Both the position numbers and the translations under genes were made by a program. The notes beneath the pieces were generated by a model. The model had not been told where the DNA came from and did not search any database. It saw nothing but the letters and a program-made list of their open reading frames with translations. From assembly GCA_039602395.1 (NCBI GenBank), contig JBCNJP010000017.1, positions 91,090,182 through 91,154,181 of the forward strand: a stretch of DNA of 64,000 bases. Direction: 5' to 3'. Origin of the DNA: Deinandra increscens subsp. villosa (Eukaryota > Streptophyta > Magnoliopsida > Asterales > Asteraceae). How positions within the stretch are numbered: the stretch's first letter is position 1; each line of letters begins with the position of its first letter. Positions 34,056 to 45,284 of the stretch are shown here, piece by piece.

Positions 34056-34694
34056 TAGGGGTGTTCAAAAATATTCGAATCCGAATCCAAATCTGAAATA
34101 TCCGAAGTCAAAATATCCGAAAGTTTGGATATCCGAATTTTCGGATTCGGATATCAATTTTGAACATTTTTGGATATTCGGATATCCGAAAAATAACCGA
34201 AATATATATTTTTTAAAATATTTAATTATATATATTATGTAGTTTAACATACTTTAACTTAAAAACCCCTAAATCTAAAGTTCTAAACGCCATTGTTCAC
34301 TCTCTTTGCCTCTTTGGATACCGTCGTCCTCCAAATCTCGACCCTCATTGGCTCATTGCCTTACACCGCCGATTTGTAGTTCGCCATCGAGCTTGTTGCA
34401 CACGGATGTGATCTTCAGCATCGAGACATTTTTAATTTCTTGTTGGGGTTTGACTATTTAATGTACTTGTATTAGACTATTTGCTCATTTATATGTTTAT
34501 CATTAGTAATTTTGGAGATTGAATGTATTTTGTTTTTACTTTTTTTTTGTTTTGAAAATTTGGATATCCAGTTCACTATCCGAATCCATATCCGAAATTC
34601 GGATATCCGAAATTTCGGATACGGATTCGGATAAAATCAACTATCCGAAATTTCGGATATCCGAAATTCGAATATCTAGTTTTGAACACCCCTA
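34056..34694. mobile_element. hAT-type MITE, complete copy
   Basis: The ends TAGGGGTGTTCAAAA and TTTTGAACACCCCTA bound 639 bp. Subterminal arrays of ATCCGAAATTTCGGAT occur on both sides. The 8-bp flanks (AAAGAAAG, AATTACAA) do not match, so the duplication has decayed or one flank was altered. There is no transposase frame. Confidence 0.8.
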
Positions 34695-34799
34695 AATTAC
34701 AAAGTATGCAACTTACTACCCGGGTGTAAAAAAATAATGGTATGTGGATTGAAGATCCTAATCATACTAAAGGTTGTATTTTTTTAGTATTTTAGTAAC

Positions 34800-35094
34800 A
34801 TGTTTAAAACCTTTAGAGGTGTTCGAAGTAATGGTCGAGGTTCTAGATTTAAATCGCTTTCATGCGATCAATCTTGTATGTTAAAACCTATACCAAATGT
34901 TGACGAGATTAAGGAAGTCGCATGGTTGTGTGGTAAGAACAGGTCGTCGTCCCCTGATGGTTTCTCTTTTGGTTTTGTAAAAAGAATATTGGAGTTTGCT
35001 AGAATGAGACATTTGTGGCTTTGTGCGTGAATTCTTTAGATCTCCGAGACTCCTTATTGGGTGCAATTCATCTTGCATCTTTGTGATTTCGAAG
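34800..35094 (+). pseudogene. LINE reverse transcriptase N-terminal fragment
   Basis: The frames include NVDEIKEVAWLCGKNRSSSPDGFSFGFVKR, equivalent to the LINE motif EVKxAVWxCGxxKAPGPDGFxFxFIK. Part of the reading shifts frame. The Copia element at 35100 cuts it. Confidence 0.7.
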
Positions 35095-35099
35095 GTTCA

Positions 35100-35241
35100 T
35101 ATTAACATCTCTAAAAAATGATTATTTATTTCTTGGGTTGTAATTGTAATTATCTTATTCATTGATCTGTATTTGTAACTTTGTTATTTATATATACTGA
35201 TCTCCTCCCATTGAGGAGTCACGGTGTTTAAACCTCATTCA
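35100..35241 (+). repeat. 5' LTR of the young Copia element
   Basis: 142 bp with a TTATTTATATATACTG promoter-like stretch. It reads CTCCCATTG where the 3' LTR reads CTCCCGTTG. Confidence 0.9.
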
Positions 35242-35316
35242 TGGTATAGAGCCTCTCCTTCTCCCACCCTCCCCCTTTCCTCTTCTTCCCTTCCGTCTCC
35301 TCTCCCTGCCGGAATC

Positions 35317-38300
35317 ATGTCTTCCTCTTCCGCTAATCCCTCTGATGCCAACCTATCCTTCCACTCAATTGCTCATATGTTAAAACTCTCATCAACAAAT
35401 TATCTCCTTTGGAAAAGTCAAATCACCGCTATCCTCACTCTGCAAAACCTAATCAGCCATGTTGATGGCTCTTCCCCTGCTCCGCCGGAAACCATTATTA
35501 AGGACTCCAAATCTGTTCCAAACCTAGATCTAGATGACTGGAAATCTGCAGATCAACGCACCATTGTTGTTCTCTATGCTTCTCTCTCCGAGGAAGCCAT
35601 TGCTGTTATCATAGGCCTATCTTCGGCTCGAGATATCTGGGTTGCCCTTGAAACTGCTTATAGCAATAACTCCACCGAACGTGCTCAGAATCTTCTTGAT
35701 CTACTTCGTGAACTAAAAAAAGGCGACAAATCTGTTTCTGAGTATGGCCGGAGTTTCAAACTTCTTTGTGACCAACTAAGTGCTATCGGTCATACCGTCA
35801 ATGATTCTGATATCCGCCACATGTTCTTATGCGGTCTAGGACCGAGTTTCTTTACCTTCTCCACGACTGTTCGATCACTCCAGCCTCCACCCACGTTCTC
35901 CGACCTCCTCGCAAGGGCAGAAGGTCATGAAATTTTTTCTCGTTCCGTCTATGGCACCGCTACACCCTCTGTTGCCTTTAATGCCCAGACAAATCACAAC
36001 AATAACTCCAACAATCGTGGTCAGGCTGGAAACAACCATCGTGGAAAGCAAGGGAATCGTAATGGCTGGAACTATGGTGGCCGTGGAAATTCCGGTGGCC
36101 ATAGTTATGGAAATAGTGGACGTAAAAACTACAACAACAATCGCAATTATGGAAATAATGGTGGTCGTGGTCGTAATGGACGTGCAACATGGAACCAACC
36201 ATGCCAATGGTGTGACTCCCCTGATCACAAAGCCAATGTTTGTCCTATTCTTCTTAACCAAATTAACAATCCATCTGGTGCTTCTGATGATGAATTGGCC
36301 CAAGCCTTTTATGCTCGCTGTCATGTTAATCGTGGTCCTGCCAGCGCTGATTGGTATGTTGACTCTGGTGCCTCGGACCATATGACCGCTTCTACCGATT
36401 CCATGTCCAACCTTTCGTCTCCCTCAGGTACCGATTTCGTCACATTCGGAAACGGTAATGTTCTTCCTATTTCATTTAAAGGTTCCACCACCATTCCAAG
36501 TAATATTCGTCTAAATGATGTCTTGGTTGTTCCTCATATTACCAAAAACTTGTTATCCGTTAGCAAACTCACAAAAAATAATGATGTCGATATCTTATTC
36601 TCTTACCCTACTTTTTACATTCAGGACCGGCACACAAAGCGGGTTCTAGCTCAAGGTCTCTGTGAAGATGGCTTATATGTCCTCAACAATAAACATGAAG
36701 CGCTTCTCTCCACTCGCAAGTGCCCTAAAGCATCGTTTGAAGATTGGCACTTTCGTTTGGGTCATGTTTCATTTGATACAATTTTGTTATTAAATAAGTT
36801 GGGACATTTATCTTTAACGTCTATCCTACCTAAACCTAGTCTTTGTTCTCCTTGCCAATTAGCAAAGGCTCACAAATTGCCTTTTGATAATAATCCAAAA
36901 AGAGCTTCAAACCCTTTAGACCTTGTCCATTGTGATCTATGGGGCCCGTCACCAGTCACAAGTCATAATAATTTTAGATATTATGTGGCGTTCTTAGATG
37001 ATTTCTCACGATTCTGTTGGATTTTTCCTCTAAAAACAAAAAACGAGTTTGTTGATGCTTTAAAAGTCTTTGTCCCCTTGGTTCAAACCCAATTTTCAAG
37101 AAAAATTAAAACATTCCAAAGTGACGGTGGAACCGAATTTGTGAACCATAAGGTTCGAAATTTATTTGAAACAAATGGAACATTTCACCGACTTTCTTGC
37201 CCTTATACACCGCAACAAAATGGGCGTGTCGAAAGAAAACATCGACATATAGTTGAAACAGGTTTATCCATGCTATTTCATGCTAAAGCTTCACCGACAT
37301 ATTGGGTTGAAGCCTTCTCAACTGCCGTTTACATTATAAACCGGTTACCAACAAAACTTCTTGGCAATCGGTCTCCATTTGAACTATTGTACTCACAAAC
37401 ACCGGATTACAACTCCTTTAAGCCATTTGGATGTCGTGTATTCCCGGTATTACGTGCCTACTCTGAACACAAACTAGCCCCACGCAGCCTACCCTGCATT
37501 TTTCTCGGATATAGCCCAAAACATAAGGGCTTTAGCTGCCTTGATCCTATCACCTCTCGTATCTATATTACAAGAAATGCCAGATTTGATGAAAGTTGCT
37601 TCCCTTTTGACCAAAGTTCAACTAGTCAACAACCCATGTCATCACTTCACATCACCACCTTTTTAGACACTCTCTCTCTCCTTCTTATCCTATACTCCAC
37701 GAAAATCAACCCTACCCTTACCCATCTAAATCAAACAGTCACCCTTCCACATATCCCATATCTCCATGTGGTCTTTGCATGGAAGACAACATTCTTCCCC
37801 AAAACCCAACGCAGGCCCCACCACCATCTCAACCACAAAATATTTCAACCAATGAACCTTTACCTGATTCACCACACTCTTCTCAATCCTCCACCACATC
37901 TACCTATGAACCCTCTTCACCATCCTCAGTCTCGTCGACCTCTCCCCCTACAACCTCTACTGCCACTTTTCCTACTCCCCCTCCGCCCCCACCTCTTCCT
38001 ACGCACCCCATGCAAACACGTGCCAAGAGTGGCATCTTCAAAACCAAACACATAGCTGATCTTTCGCATACCTCCACTAGTGCTTTGCATCATGCGCTAT
38101 TCTCCACCAGTGATCCCAAGTCCTTTAAAGCTGCTGCCAAACATGAAAAATGGATAAAAGCCATGCAGTGTGAACTTCACGCCCTTCACAAGAACAATAC
38201 TTGGTCTCTTGTTCCACGACCAATTCATCGAAATGTGGTTGGTTCCAAATGGTTGTTCCGCACAAAATATCACTCAGATGAAACCATTGACAGGCACAAA

Positions 38301-39674
38301 GCTAGGCTTGTGGCTCAAGGCTATAGTCAAATACCAGGCCTTGATTTTTCACACACTTTCAGTCCTGTTGTCAAGGCTGCAACAATTCGTATTGTTCTCT
38401 CATTGGCAGTCATAAACAGGTGGAAATTACATCAACTTGACGTAAATAATGCGTTCTTACATGGCAATCTAAATGAATGTGTTTACATGGAACAACCACC
38501 AGGATTCATCAACCCTCAGTTCCCAAATCATGTGTGCAAGTTGAACAAAGCTTTATACGGCCTCAAACAAGCACCTCGTGCATGGTTCCATCGCCTTAGT
38601 ACTTTTTTAATAGCTGATGGTTTCACATGCAGTCGTGCTGATCCATCACTATTCATTTTCAAAAAAGACTCATGTGTTATGTATTTACTAGTATATGTTG
38701 ATGATTTGATCTTGACAGGAAATCAAGAAGGTATCATGGCAACCTTCATTAAGAAGCTTCATCGTGAATTTGCTATTAAGGATTTGGGGAACTTAAATTA
38801 TTTTCTTGGACTTGAAGTCTCGTATACTGCTAATGGGCTATTTTTAAACCAGTCCAAGTATACCAAAGAAATACTGGAGCGTGCCAAAATGCTAGACGCC
38901 AAACCGGCTCACACACCTCTTGCCACAAATGTGTCATTCACTTCAGTGGGAGAACCATTCTCTGATCCTACTCACTATCGCTCAATTGTGGGTGCTTTAC
39001 AGTATTTAACCATCACCAGACCTGACATATCATTTGCTGTAAATCAAGTCAGTCAATACCTTCATTCTCCAACAGTGGATCACTATCAAGAAGTCAAGCG
39101 TATCCTTCGTTATATCAAAGGAACCCTGGCTTTTGGCCTTCACTTCAGCAGACCTGCTAAAACTGATATCCTTGGTTACTCTGATGCTGACTGGGCTCGT
39201 TGTCTTGAGACACGTCGCTCCACATATGGGTACTCAATTTTCTTGGGTGGTAATCTCGTCTCTTGGAGTGCCAAGAAGCAACCTACTGTGGCCAGGTCCA
39301 GTTGTGAATCTGAATACAGAGCAATGGCGAATACTGCTGCTGAGATTATCTGGGTTACTCACCTTCTCCAAGAACTTCATGCTTTACCTCCCGACCGTCC
39401 TACCATTCTATGTGATAATCGTAGTGCTCTGTTTTTGACTCAAAACCCAGTGGCACACAAGCGTGCAAAGCATATCGATCTTGACTATCATTTTGTTCGT
39501 GAACTTGTCGCATCTGGAAAGCTCCATACGAAGTTCATCCCAACCAAACTTCAGGTGGCTGACATATTTACAAAGAGTTTACCGCGTCCTCAGTTCGAAT
39601 TTTTCAGAAAAAGCCTTCGTCTCGGGCCGCCACCATTTCGTTTGAGGGGGGATATTAACATCTCTAAAAAATGA
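35317..39674 (+). pseudogene. Copia gag-pol polyprotein with one frameshift
   Basis: ATG at 35317 is preferred over the in-frame ATG at 35224 because the latter lies in the LTR. Order: Gag UBN2 (LLDLLRELKKGDKSVSEYG), a Gly/Asn-rich linker, zinc knuckle CQWCDSPDHKANVC, protease WYVDSGASDHM, GAG-pre-integrase WHFRLGHVSF, and integrase (HCDLWGP, SDGGTEF, TPQQNGRVERKHRH). After the integrase the frame changes near 37640, probably through a single-base indel. The second frame then carries reverse transcriptase (WLFRTKYH, LDVNNAFLHG, LYGLKQAPRAW, YVDDL) and RNase H (SDADWA, SCESEYRA, DNRSALFL, HIDLDYHFVR). Everything else is intact, so it is probably one recent mutation or a sequencing error from being a complete polyprotein. 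Confidence 0.9.
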
Positions 39675-39794
39675 TTATTTATTTCTTGGGTTGTAATTGT
39701 AATTATCTTATTCATTGATCTGTATTTGTAACTTTGTTATTTATATATACTGATCTCCTCCCGTTGAGGAGTCACGGTGTTTAAACCTCATTCA
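39653..39794 (+). repeat. 3' LTR of the young Copia element
   Basis: 142 bp, partner of 35100-35241. The polyprotein stop (39672-39674) lies inside it. Confidence 0.9.
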
Positions 39795-39799
39795 GTTCA

Positions 39800-40530
39800 A
39801 AGCCCTCTTCTAGTTACTAATTTTTGTATTAGTATAATTGGGTTGCAATATAAGGTAATTGCAAAAAATTTAGGAATTGTTTATCGACTGTGATTGACAA
39901 CCTAGTTAGTCAAGAACAATCGTTTTTCATTAGTGGTTATCAAATCCTTGATGGTTCCTTAACTTTGAATGTGGTTATGGATTGGTGAACTAAAAAGAAC
40001 AAAAAAAATCTTCTTTTCAAAATTGATTTTGTGAAGGATTATTACGCTTTGAGTTGGTATTATTTGCATTCAATCTTGTTATTTATGGATCTGGAGATAC
40101 ATGGATTGGTTGGATTCGTGCTTGTTGGACCTCAACGCGGGCTTCCATCTTGATTAAAGAAAACCCGATCGATGAATTTCCTTTAGAAAAAGAGCTGAGA
40201 CATGGGGATTCAATGACTCCGTTCTCATTTGTTTTGGCATGGAAGGTCTTCATATAGCTAGCCCTTAAGGACATTCAAGCTGCGGGTCTGACTTGGCTAC
40301 GGTTGGTAACATGTCTATTTCGCACATCTTTTATGCCGATGATGTTATTGTTCTTGGGGAATGATCCATGGAGAATACAAAGAATATTGTTAATGTTCTA
40401 CAGTTTTTCTACCTTACTAGTGGTCTTCAAATTAAATTACTTGAAGTCCCCTTTATATAGTATTGGGATGAAACGTAAGGAAATTACAACATTTGCTAAT
40501 TTATTGGGTTGTAATATGGGATCTTGATGT
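39800..40530 (+). pseudogene. LINE reverse transcriptase remnant, continuation
   Basis: In shifted frames the text gives a QYKVIAK-like segment, a RHGDSMTPFSFVLAW equivalent of the LINE RQGDPLSPFLF motif, and FYADDVIVLGE with the catalytic ADD, followed by VLQFFYLTSGLQIKL. It continues the fragment at 34800-35094 once the Copia element and one copy of GTTCA are removed. Many stops. Confidence 0.75.
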
Positions 40531-41747
40531 GTTCGGAACTACACTAAAAACTACTAACGAAACCTAGACCTAATTCTAGACCTAGACACACTAAGTTAAA
40601 CCCAGAAAACCCTAACTAAACCGAACCTAAAGTCAAGTGTACCTGTCAGAAACATTATAGCTACAGAAGTCCGGAGTCGAACCCTAAGGACACTAGAATA
40701 CAAGACTCTAACCTAGGACCTAATGAACTAAATTAACTATTCTAACTACCTGACTTATCAACTAGCAACCGACTTAGAAAACTTTAGAAAACAATTAATG
40801 ATAGAGAGGCACCACCTAGACCTAGAATTCCAACTAATACCTACGACTCTACTTAGCCATGGCAATTCTGATGGAGGCTAATTCACCTTTTAAGTCCTTC
40901 TTAGCAAATGATCCTAACGCTCGGACAAGGGTTCACCTTTTAAGCTCGTCCCACTTCAGCTAAGCCTAACCACACTCGAAACAATCTAAGGCACCCTAGA
41001 CCTAACATGAGCTTCCATTGATTTTCTACAACTGACACGGGTAACAAATTAGCCAATTCCCTATGACACTTCCTTTTGAGATAACGCTACCCTAGTTCGT
41101 TAACCAACCCAACTACCCGACAACTATCATCCTTTTAAGCTTATTTATAGGGCAACACACAAAATTCAAGGTAATAATTGATATTCAATCCTATGGTCAA
41201 TCAGATTTAACTAACCACATTAATTTACAAACACACAGTCACACGAATTAATTACCCAACCCAAACCAGAGGACATCCGCAGATCAAGCAAGTATCGTTT
41301 ATCAATTGAAACCCTAAACTAAGCACACAGACGCATCAATTATAGAAAATAATGGAGTTCAAAGAATCATAAACATCAATCAAATTGACAAAGCCAAAAT
41401 AGAGTCATAAGCATTAATTGTTTATCAATTTGGCCTAGGTGATACAAAACTAGAGTTTAACAAGAATTATGAAGAAATCGGATGAACCGGATATAGATTT
41501 GATGATGAATTCTCGATTCTCTGATGATTCTCCCTGATCCTTGACCTTCCTTCTACTCAGAGTTCGTCCTTTTTAATTCTCCTTGTCGGCTGCCAATTAA
41601 TCCGCACGGAATTAAAACCCCCGTAGGGTTCGGATCTCTGACTTCCGCCTCTAATTCTTGTTGTGTCGTTTCCTTTCTATATCTGTAGGGCTTTATTGGG
41701 ACCTCCAATTAAAAGTGCCGAATTGTTGCTCCTTTTATTAATTAAAG
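40531..41747. other. AT-rich stretch, possible reversed Gypsy LTR
   Basis: No coding frame. It is rich in CCTAGACCTA, AACCCTAA and TTTTAAGC words. Its tone resembles the complement of the Athila LTR at 44700-45280, but I cannot align it with confidence. It is the insertion target of the LINE whose poly(A) tail ends at 41748. Confidence 0.3.
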
Positions 41748-43937
41748 TTTTTTTTTTGGAACGACGACATTCAATAAAAACGGGCACCTTAGCAAGACAC
41801 TAAGGGCCAAAAGGAACACTTACATTACATATTAAAAGAGAACTAATCCGGCCAACAAATGGATTGGTTAGAACATCGATTGACGTATCAAATAAAACCC
41901 CAATTTTTTATCTCCGATAACACCCGATTAATTGAGGGAGGTCTATGATTGAAAATTTCTTTGTTCCTTTCTAGCCAAATACACCAAACTCCCGTGAGGA
42001 ATATGATGTTAACCGCCTTCATTTTATCCTTGGGAAGCTTTAAGCCTTTGATCACATTAAATATATCAATCGCTGAAAACATAAAAACCTGAGAAAGACG
42101 ACACCATTGAGCAACGAGTTGCCAGACCATGTCCGTAAATTGACAACCAGTGAATAAGTGATTTGTTGATTCTGGGACATCTCCGCACAGCACGCATAAT
42201 TCGTTTCCAACGGTAATATTCCGGTGTATTAGACTGTCTTTAGTGGGCAGTCGATCCAGAACCGCTCTCCAAGAAATCAAATTAACCTTCAACGGAACAC
42301 CCTTATTCCAAATAAGTTGAAAAAGTTTGTTTTGGTCGCCCGGATGCGGGATTAGCGCACGTAAAAATTTGAAAGTAAATGTGCCTTGATTGCACCATGC
42401 CATTTCCACACACCATTCTCTTCAATGAAAATTTTTTGAATATTCACACCTACATTATTCATCATTGATATATTACGTATAATACCTCGCCATATTCCTC
42501 AAGCCTCAGTTCGAATCGGCAGCCATGAAGTCGATGTGTTATTATGATGAATACTCGCAATGACTTTCCTCCACAGCCGATTCTGCTCCGTCTTATATCT
42601 CCAAGCCCATTTTGCTAATAGATAATTGTTAAATACTTGAAAAGATGGAAGCCCCAAACCACCATTCTCTTTATCACGACACAAAACTTCTCGGGAGATC
42701 CAATGTATTTTTTTTCGTGTCGCATCCCCACCCCGTAAAAATTACCTCGACTCCGTTCAAGCGTGTTGATGACGTTTTTGGGAGCCCGTTATAGAGAGAA
42801 AAAAAATAAGTCGGGAGACTATCTAATATCGACTTAATCAAAGTCTTCCCCCCATCAAAAGATGTTTTGCTTTCCATCCCGAAAGTCTTTTTTAGAACAT
42901 TTCAATAATCTTGCTCCAATTGCTCTTTTTGTTCATATTTGCACCCACATATAGACCAAGGTATTCGAAAGGAAATGTGCTAACTTTACACCCCAACATC
43001 TCGGCTTTAAACTTAATCTCCATAGGAGTGACGTTTATACCCGCTAAACCACATTTGAATAGATTTACATGCAATCCCGACACCAAGAAAAAACCCCACA
43101 AAAGCCTTCGAAGATTCAAAAAATTATGAGCGGACCATTCCCCCATAATCATCACATCATCCGCATAGAGAAGGTGAGGCAATATCGGTCCATCATTCGG
43201 TAATTGAATGCCCCGAAACAAACCTAACGACCCCGCTTTTGTCATCATCCAATGGAAGGATTCCATTGCAATAATAAATAAATACGGTGAAAGTGGGTCG
43301 CCTTGACGAACTCCCTTAAAACCATCGAATTCCTTGGAAGGAGATCCGCTGATAAGGATTGAGGATCTTGATGCTTTAAGAATTCCATACACCCATCTTC
43401 TTCATAAATCCGGGAAATTCATCTGACGAAAGATTGAATCAAGAAACTCCCAATCGAGTGAGTCGTATGCTTTATTGAAATCTATTTTGAAAAACATCGC
43501 CTCCCGTTTCGTATTTCGCAACCAACCAAGAGTTTCATTTATAATTAGTGGCCCATCAACAATGTTTCTTCCGGCCACAGACGCCATTTGACTATCCGAA
43601 ATAATAGAGTTCATTACAACTCTTATTCTATTAGCAAGAACTTTTGAAACAACCTTGTGTATACATCCGATAAGAGTAATTGTTCTAAATTCACCAAAAC
43701 CTTAGGGGTCCGAAGATTTAGAAATGAGACAAATGAATGAGGAGATACAACTCCTACTGAGATTACCCTCATTGAAAAACATCTCCATTACCGCCATTAA
43801 GTCCTTTGCCAATAAATCCCAAAAGTGTTTAATAAATTTGAAATTAAAGCGATCGAGCCCCGGGGCTTTGTCATCCCCACAATCCCAAACTACAGCCTTA
43901 ACTTCTTCCATTGTTTTGTAAAAAACGTGGCCAAAGT
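41748..43937 (-). pseudogene. LINE (L1-type) reverse transcriptase, 3' half, with poly(A) tail
   Basis: Minus-strand frames follow L1 order. 43911-43702 carry EVKAVVWDCGDDKAPG and KFIKHFW. 43614-43402 carry FFKIDFNKAYDSLDW. 43392-42892 carry GVRQGDPLSPYLF, the catalytic YADDVMI and FPFEYLGLYVG. 42684-42499 continue CRDKENGGLGLPSF. 42409-41888 carry the zf-RVT end (PLKVNLISWRAVLDRLPTKDSL, CVLCGDVPESTNHLF). A run of ten A on this strand (T at 41748-41757) is the poly(A) tail. Frameshifts and stops break the ORF. The 5' part is lost in the gap at 43938. Confidence 0.9.
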
Positions 43938-44437
43938 NNNNNNNNNNNNNNNNNNNNNNNNNNNNNNNNNNNNNNNNNNNNNNNNNNNNNNNNNNNNNNN
44001 NNNNNNNNNNNNNNNNNNNNNNNNNNNNNNNNNNNNNNNNNNNNNNNNNNNNNNNNNNNNNNNNNNNNNNNNNNNNNNNNNNNNNNNNNNNNNNNNNNNN
44101 NNNNNNNNNNNNNNNNNNNNNNNNNNNNNNNNNNNNNNNNNNNNNNNNNNNNNNNNNNNNNNNNNNNNNNNNNNNNNNNNNNNNNNNNNNNNNNNNNNNN
44201 NNNNNNNNNNNNNNNNNNNNNNNNNNNNNNNNNNNNNNNNNNNNNNNNNNNNNNNNNNNNNNNNNNNNNNNNNNNNNNNNNNNNNNNNNNNNNNNNNNNN
44301 NNNNNNNNNNNNNNNNNNNNNNNNNNNNNNNNNNNNNNNNNNNNNNNNNNNNNNNNNNNNNNNNNNNNNNNNNNNNNNNNNNNNNNNNNNNNNNNNNNNN
44401 NNNNNNNNNNNNNNNNNNNNNNNNNNNNNNNNNNNNN
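43938..44437. other. Assembly gap of 500 N
   Basis: Exactly 500 N. It hides the LINE 5' part and the beginning of the Athila LTR. Confidence 0.99.
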
Positions 44438-45282
44438 AAAAAAATTAATTTTTGTCGATTTCCAGTTTGGGGCGGTACGCCCAGAATTCCCCATTTTGGG
44501 GCGGTACGCCCCGAATCAGCCGGCAGAAGTTTTAGATTAGGGTTTTCTATTTAAACTTGTTCTTTAAGTTTTTGTCAGATATTCATTGTTTCAGACGACC
44601 AGAGGCTTAGGGTTTGCGAATTCCACCATTGTTTTGGAGATTTTGAAGCATTCTAATCATTCGGTAACTGTTTTCAATGCAATCTTTTATTATGTTCATG
44701 TCTGTTTCATTAGCCATGTCCGGCTAATCCACCACTAACCACTTTTGGTGATTGGTTGATGGATTCGTTCTATGATTAACCTATTTCTTAACTAGTTATT
44801 CCGGAATACTTGCTACCGTTAAATACCTACATGCGGAATTGTTAAAATTAACTAGTAATCTAGGGTTTTAGTGGTCCACTGTTTATTGATCTAGCACTTT
44901 CTTGCGGCAGGACTAATCAGCCCATTAGGAAACTAGATTATTAGGTCAAGGAAGCAATTGGGGGGCATGTCTATGTGTCACGGTTAAGGAATTAGGTTTT
45001 TCTAGATCGGTAGCCAACCAGGATCCAGAAGTGGTTAGACTCGTCACATTTGAATTCAATTAAGTTTTAGGATAGAGTTAGTTAATTTGTTAGTTAAATC
45101 ACCCAATCAACCAAAACAGCCAAGTGGCAATCTTAGTTAATTTTAGGTAATCAGTAAATTTAGTTAACTTAGTTAATCGACTAGTCAATTTCCACATATT
45201 GCCTTGGTTCGATAACCCTAACTTACCACTACTACAAATCAATCTAGTTGGGGATTTGAAACGGCCTGACAAACCGTTATCA
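44438..45282 (+). repeat. Athila-type 5' LTR, right part
   Basis: It ends GACAAACCGTTATCA and is followed four bases later by the primer site TGGCGCCGTTGCCGGGGA (45286-45303), the tRNA-Asp-type site I associate with Athila/Calypso elements. Two copies of the 13-bp mini-hairpin (44470, 44499) lie in it. The LTR start is in the gap. Confidence 0.7.
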
Positions 45283-45284
45283 AA

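Larger units (their letters stand above)
31896..34346 (+). repeat. Tandem duplication, unit 2
   Basis: Second copy of 28313-31895 without the 895-bp transposon or the solo LTR. At the transposon site it reads GAAGGACTGAAGGA (32171-32184): two GAAGGA copies separated by CT, as an excision footprint would leave. Other differences are point changes and small indels. Confidence 0.85.
35100..39794 (+). mobile_element. Young Copia retrotransposon (Ale/Retrofit-like)
   Basis: LTRs of 142 bp (35100-35241, 39653-39794) differ at one position. GTTCA is duplicated at 35095-35099 and 39795-39799. The LTR runs TATTAACATC to CTCATTCA, so the 5' terminus is TA rather than TG. A primer site TGGTATAGAGCC (35242-35253), one base short of the usual TGGTATCAGAGCC, follows the 5' LTR. 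A purine tract TTGAGGGGGGA precedes the 3' LTR. Short LTRs and 4.7-kb length suit the Ale/Retrofit lineage, though lineage is a guess. It lies inside LINE reverse transcriptase. Confidence 0.9.

Noticed and set aside
35875..36385. Frames antisense or shifted to the Copia gag linker
   Set aside because: They arise from the Gly/Asn-rich repetitive codons of gag; the sense frame carries the zinc knuckle and protease.
40650..40700. tRNA-like T-loop text (GGAGTCGAACCC)
   Set aside because: No acceptor stem, D-loop or anticodon arm could be folded around it.
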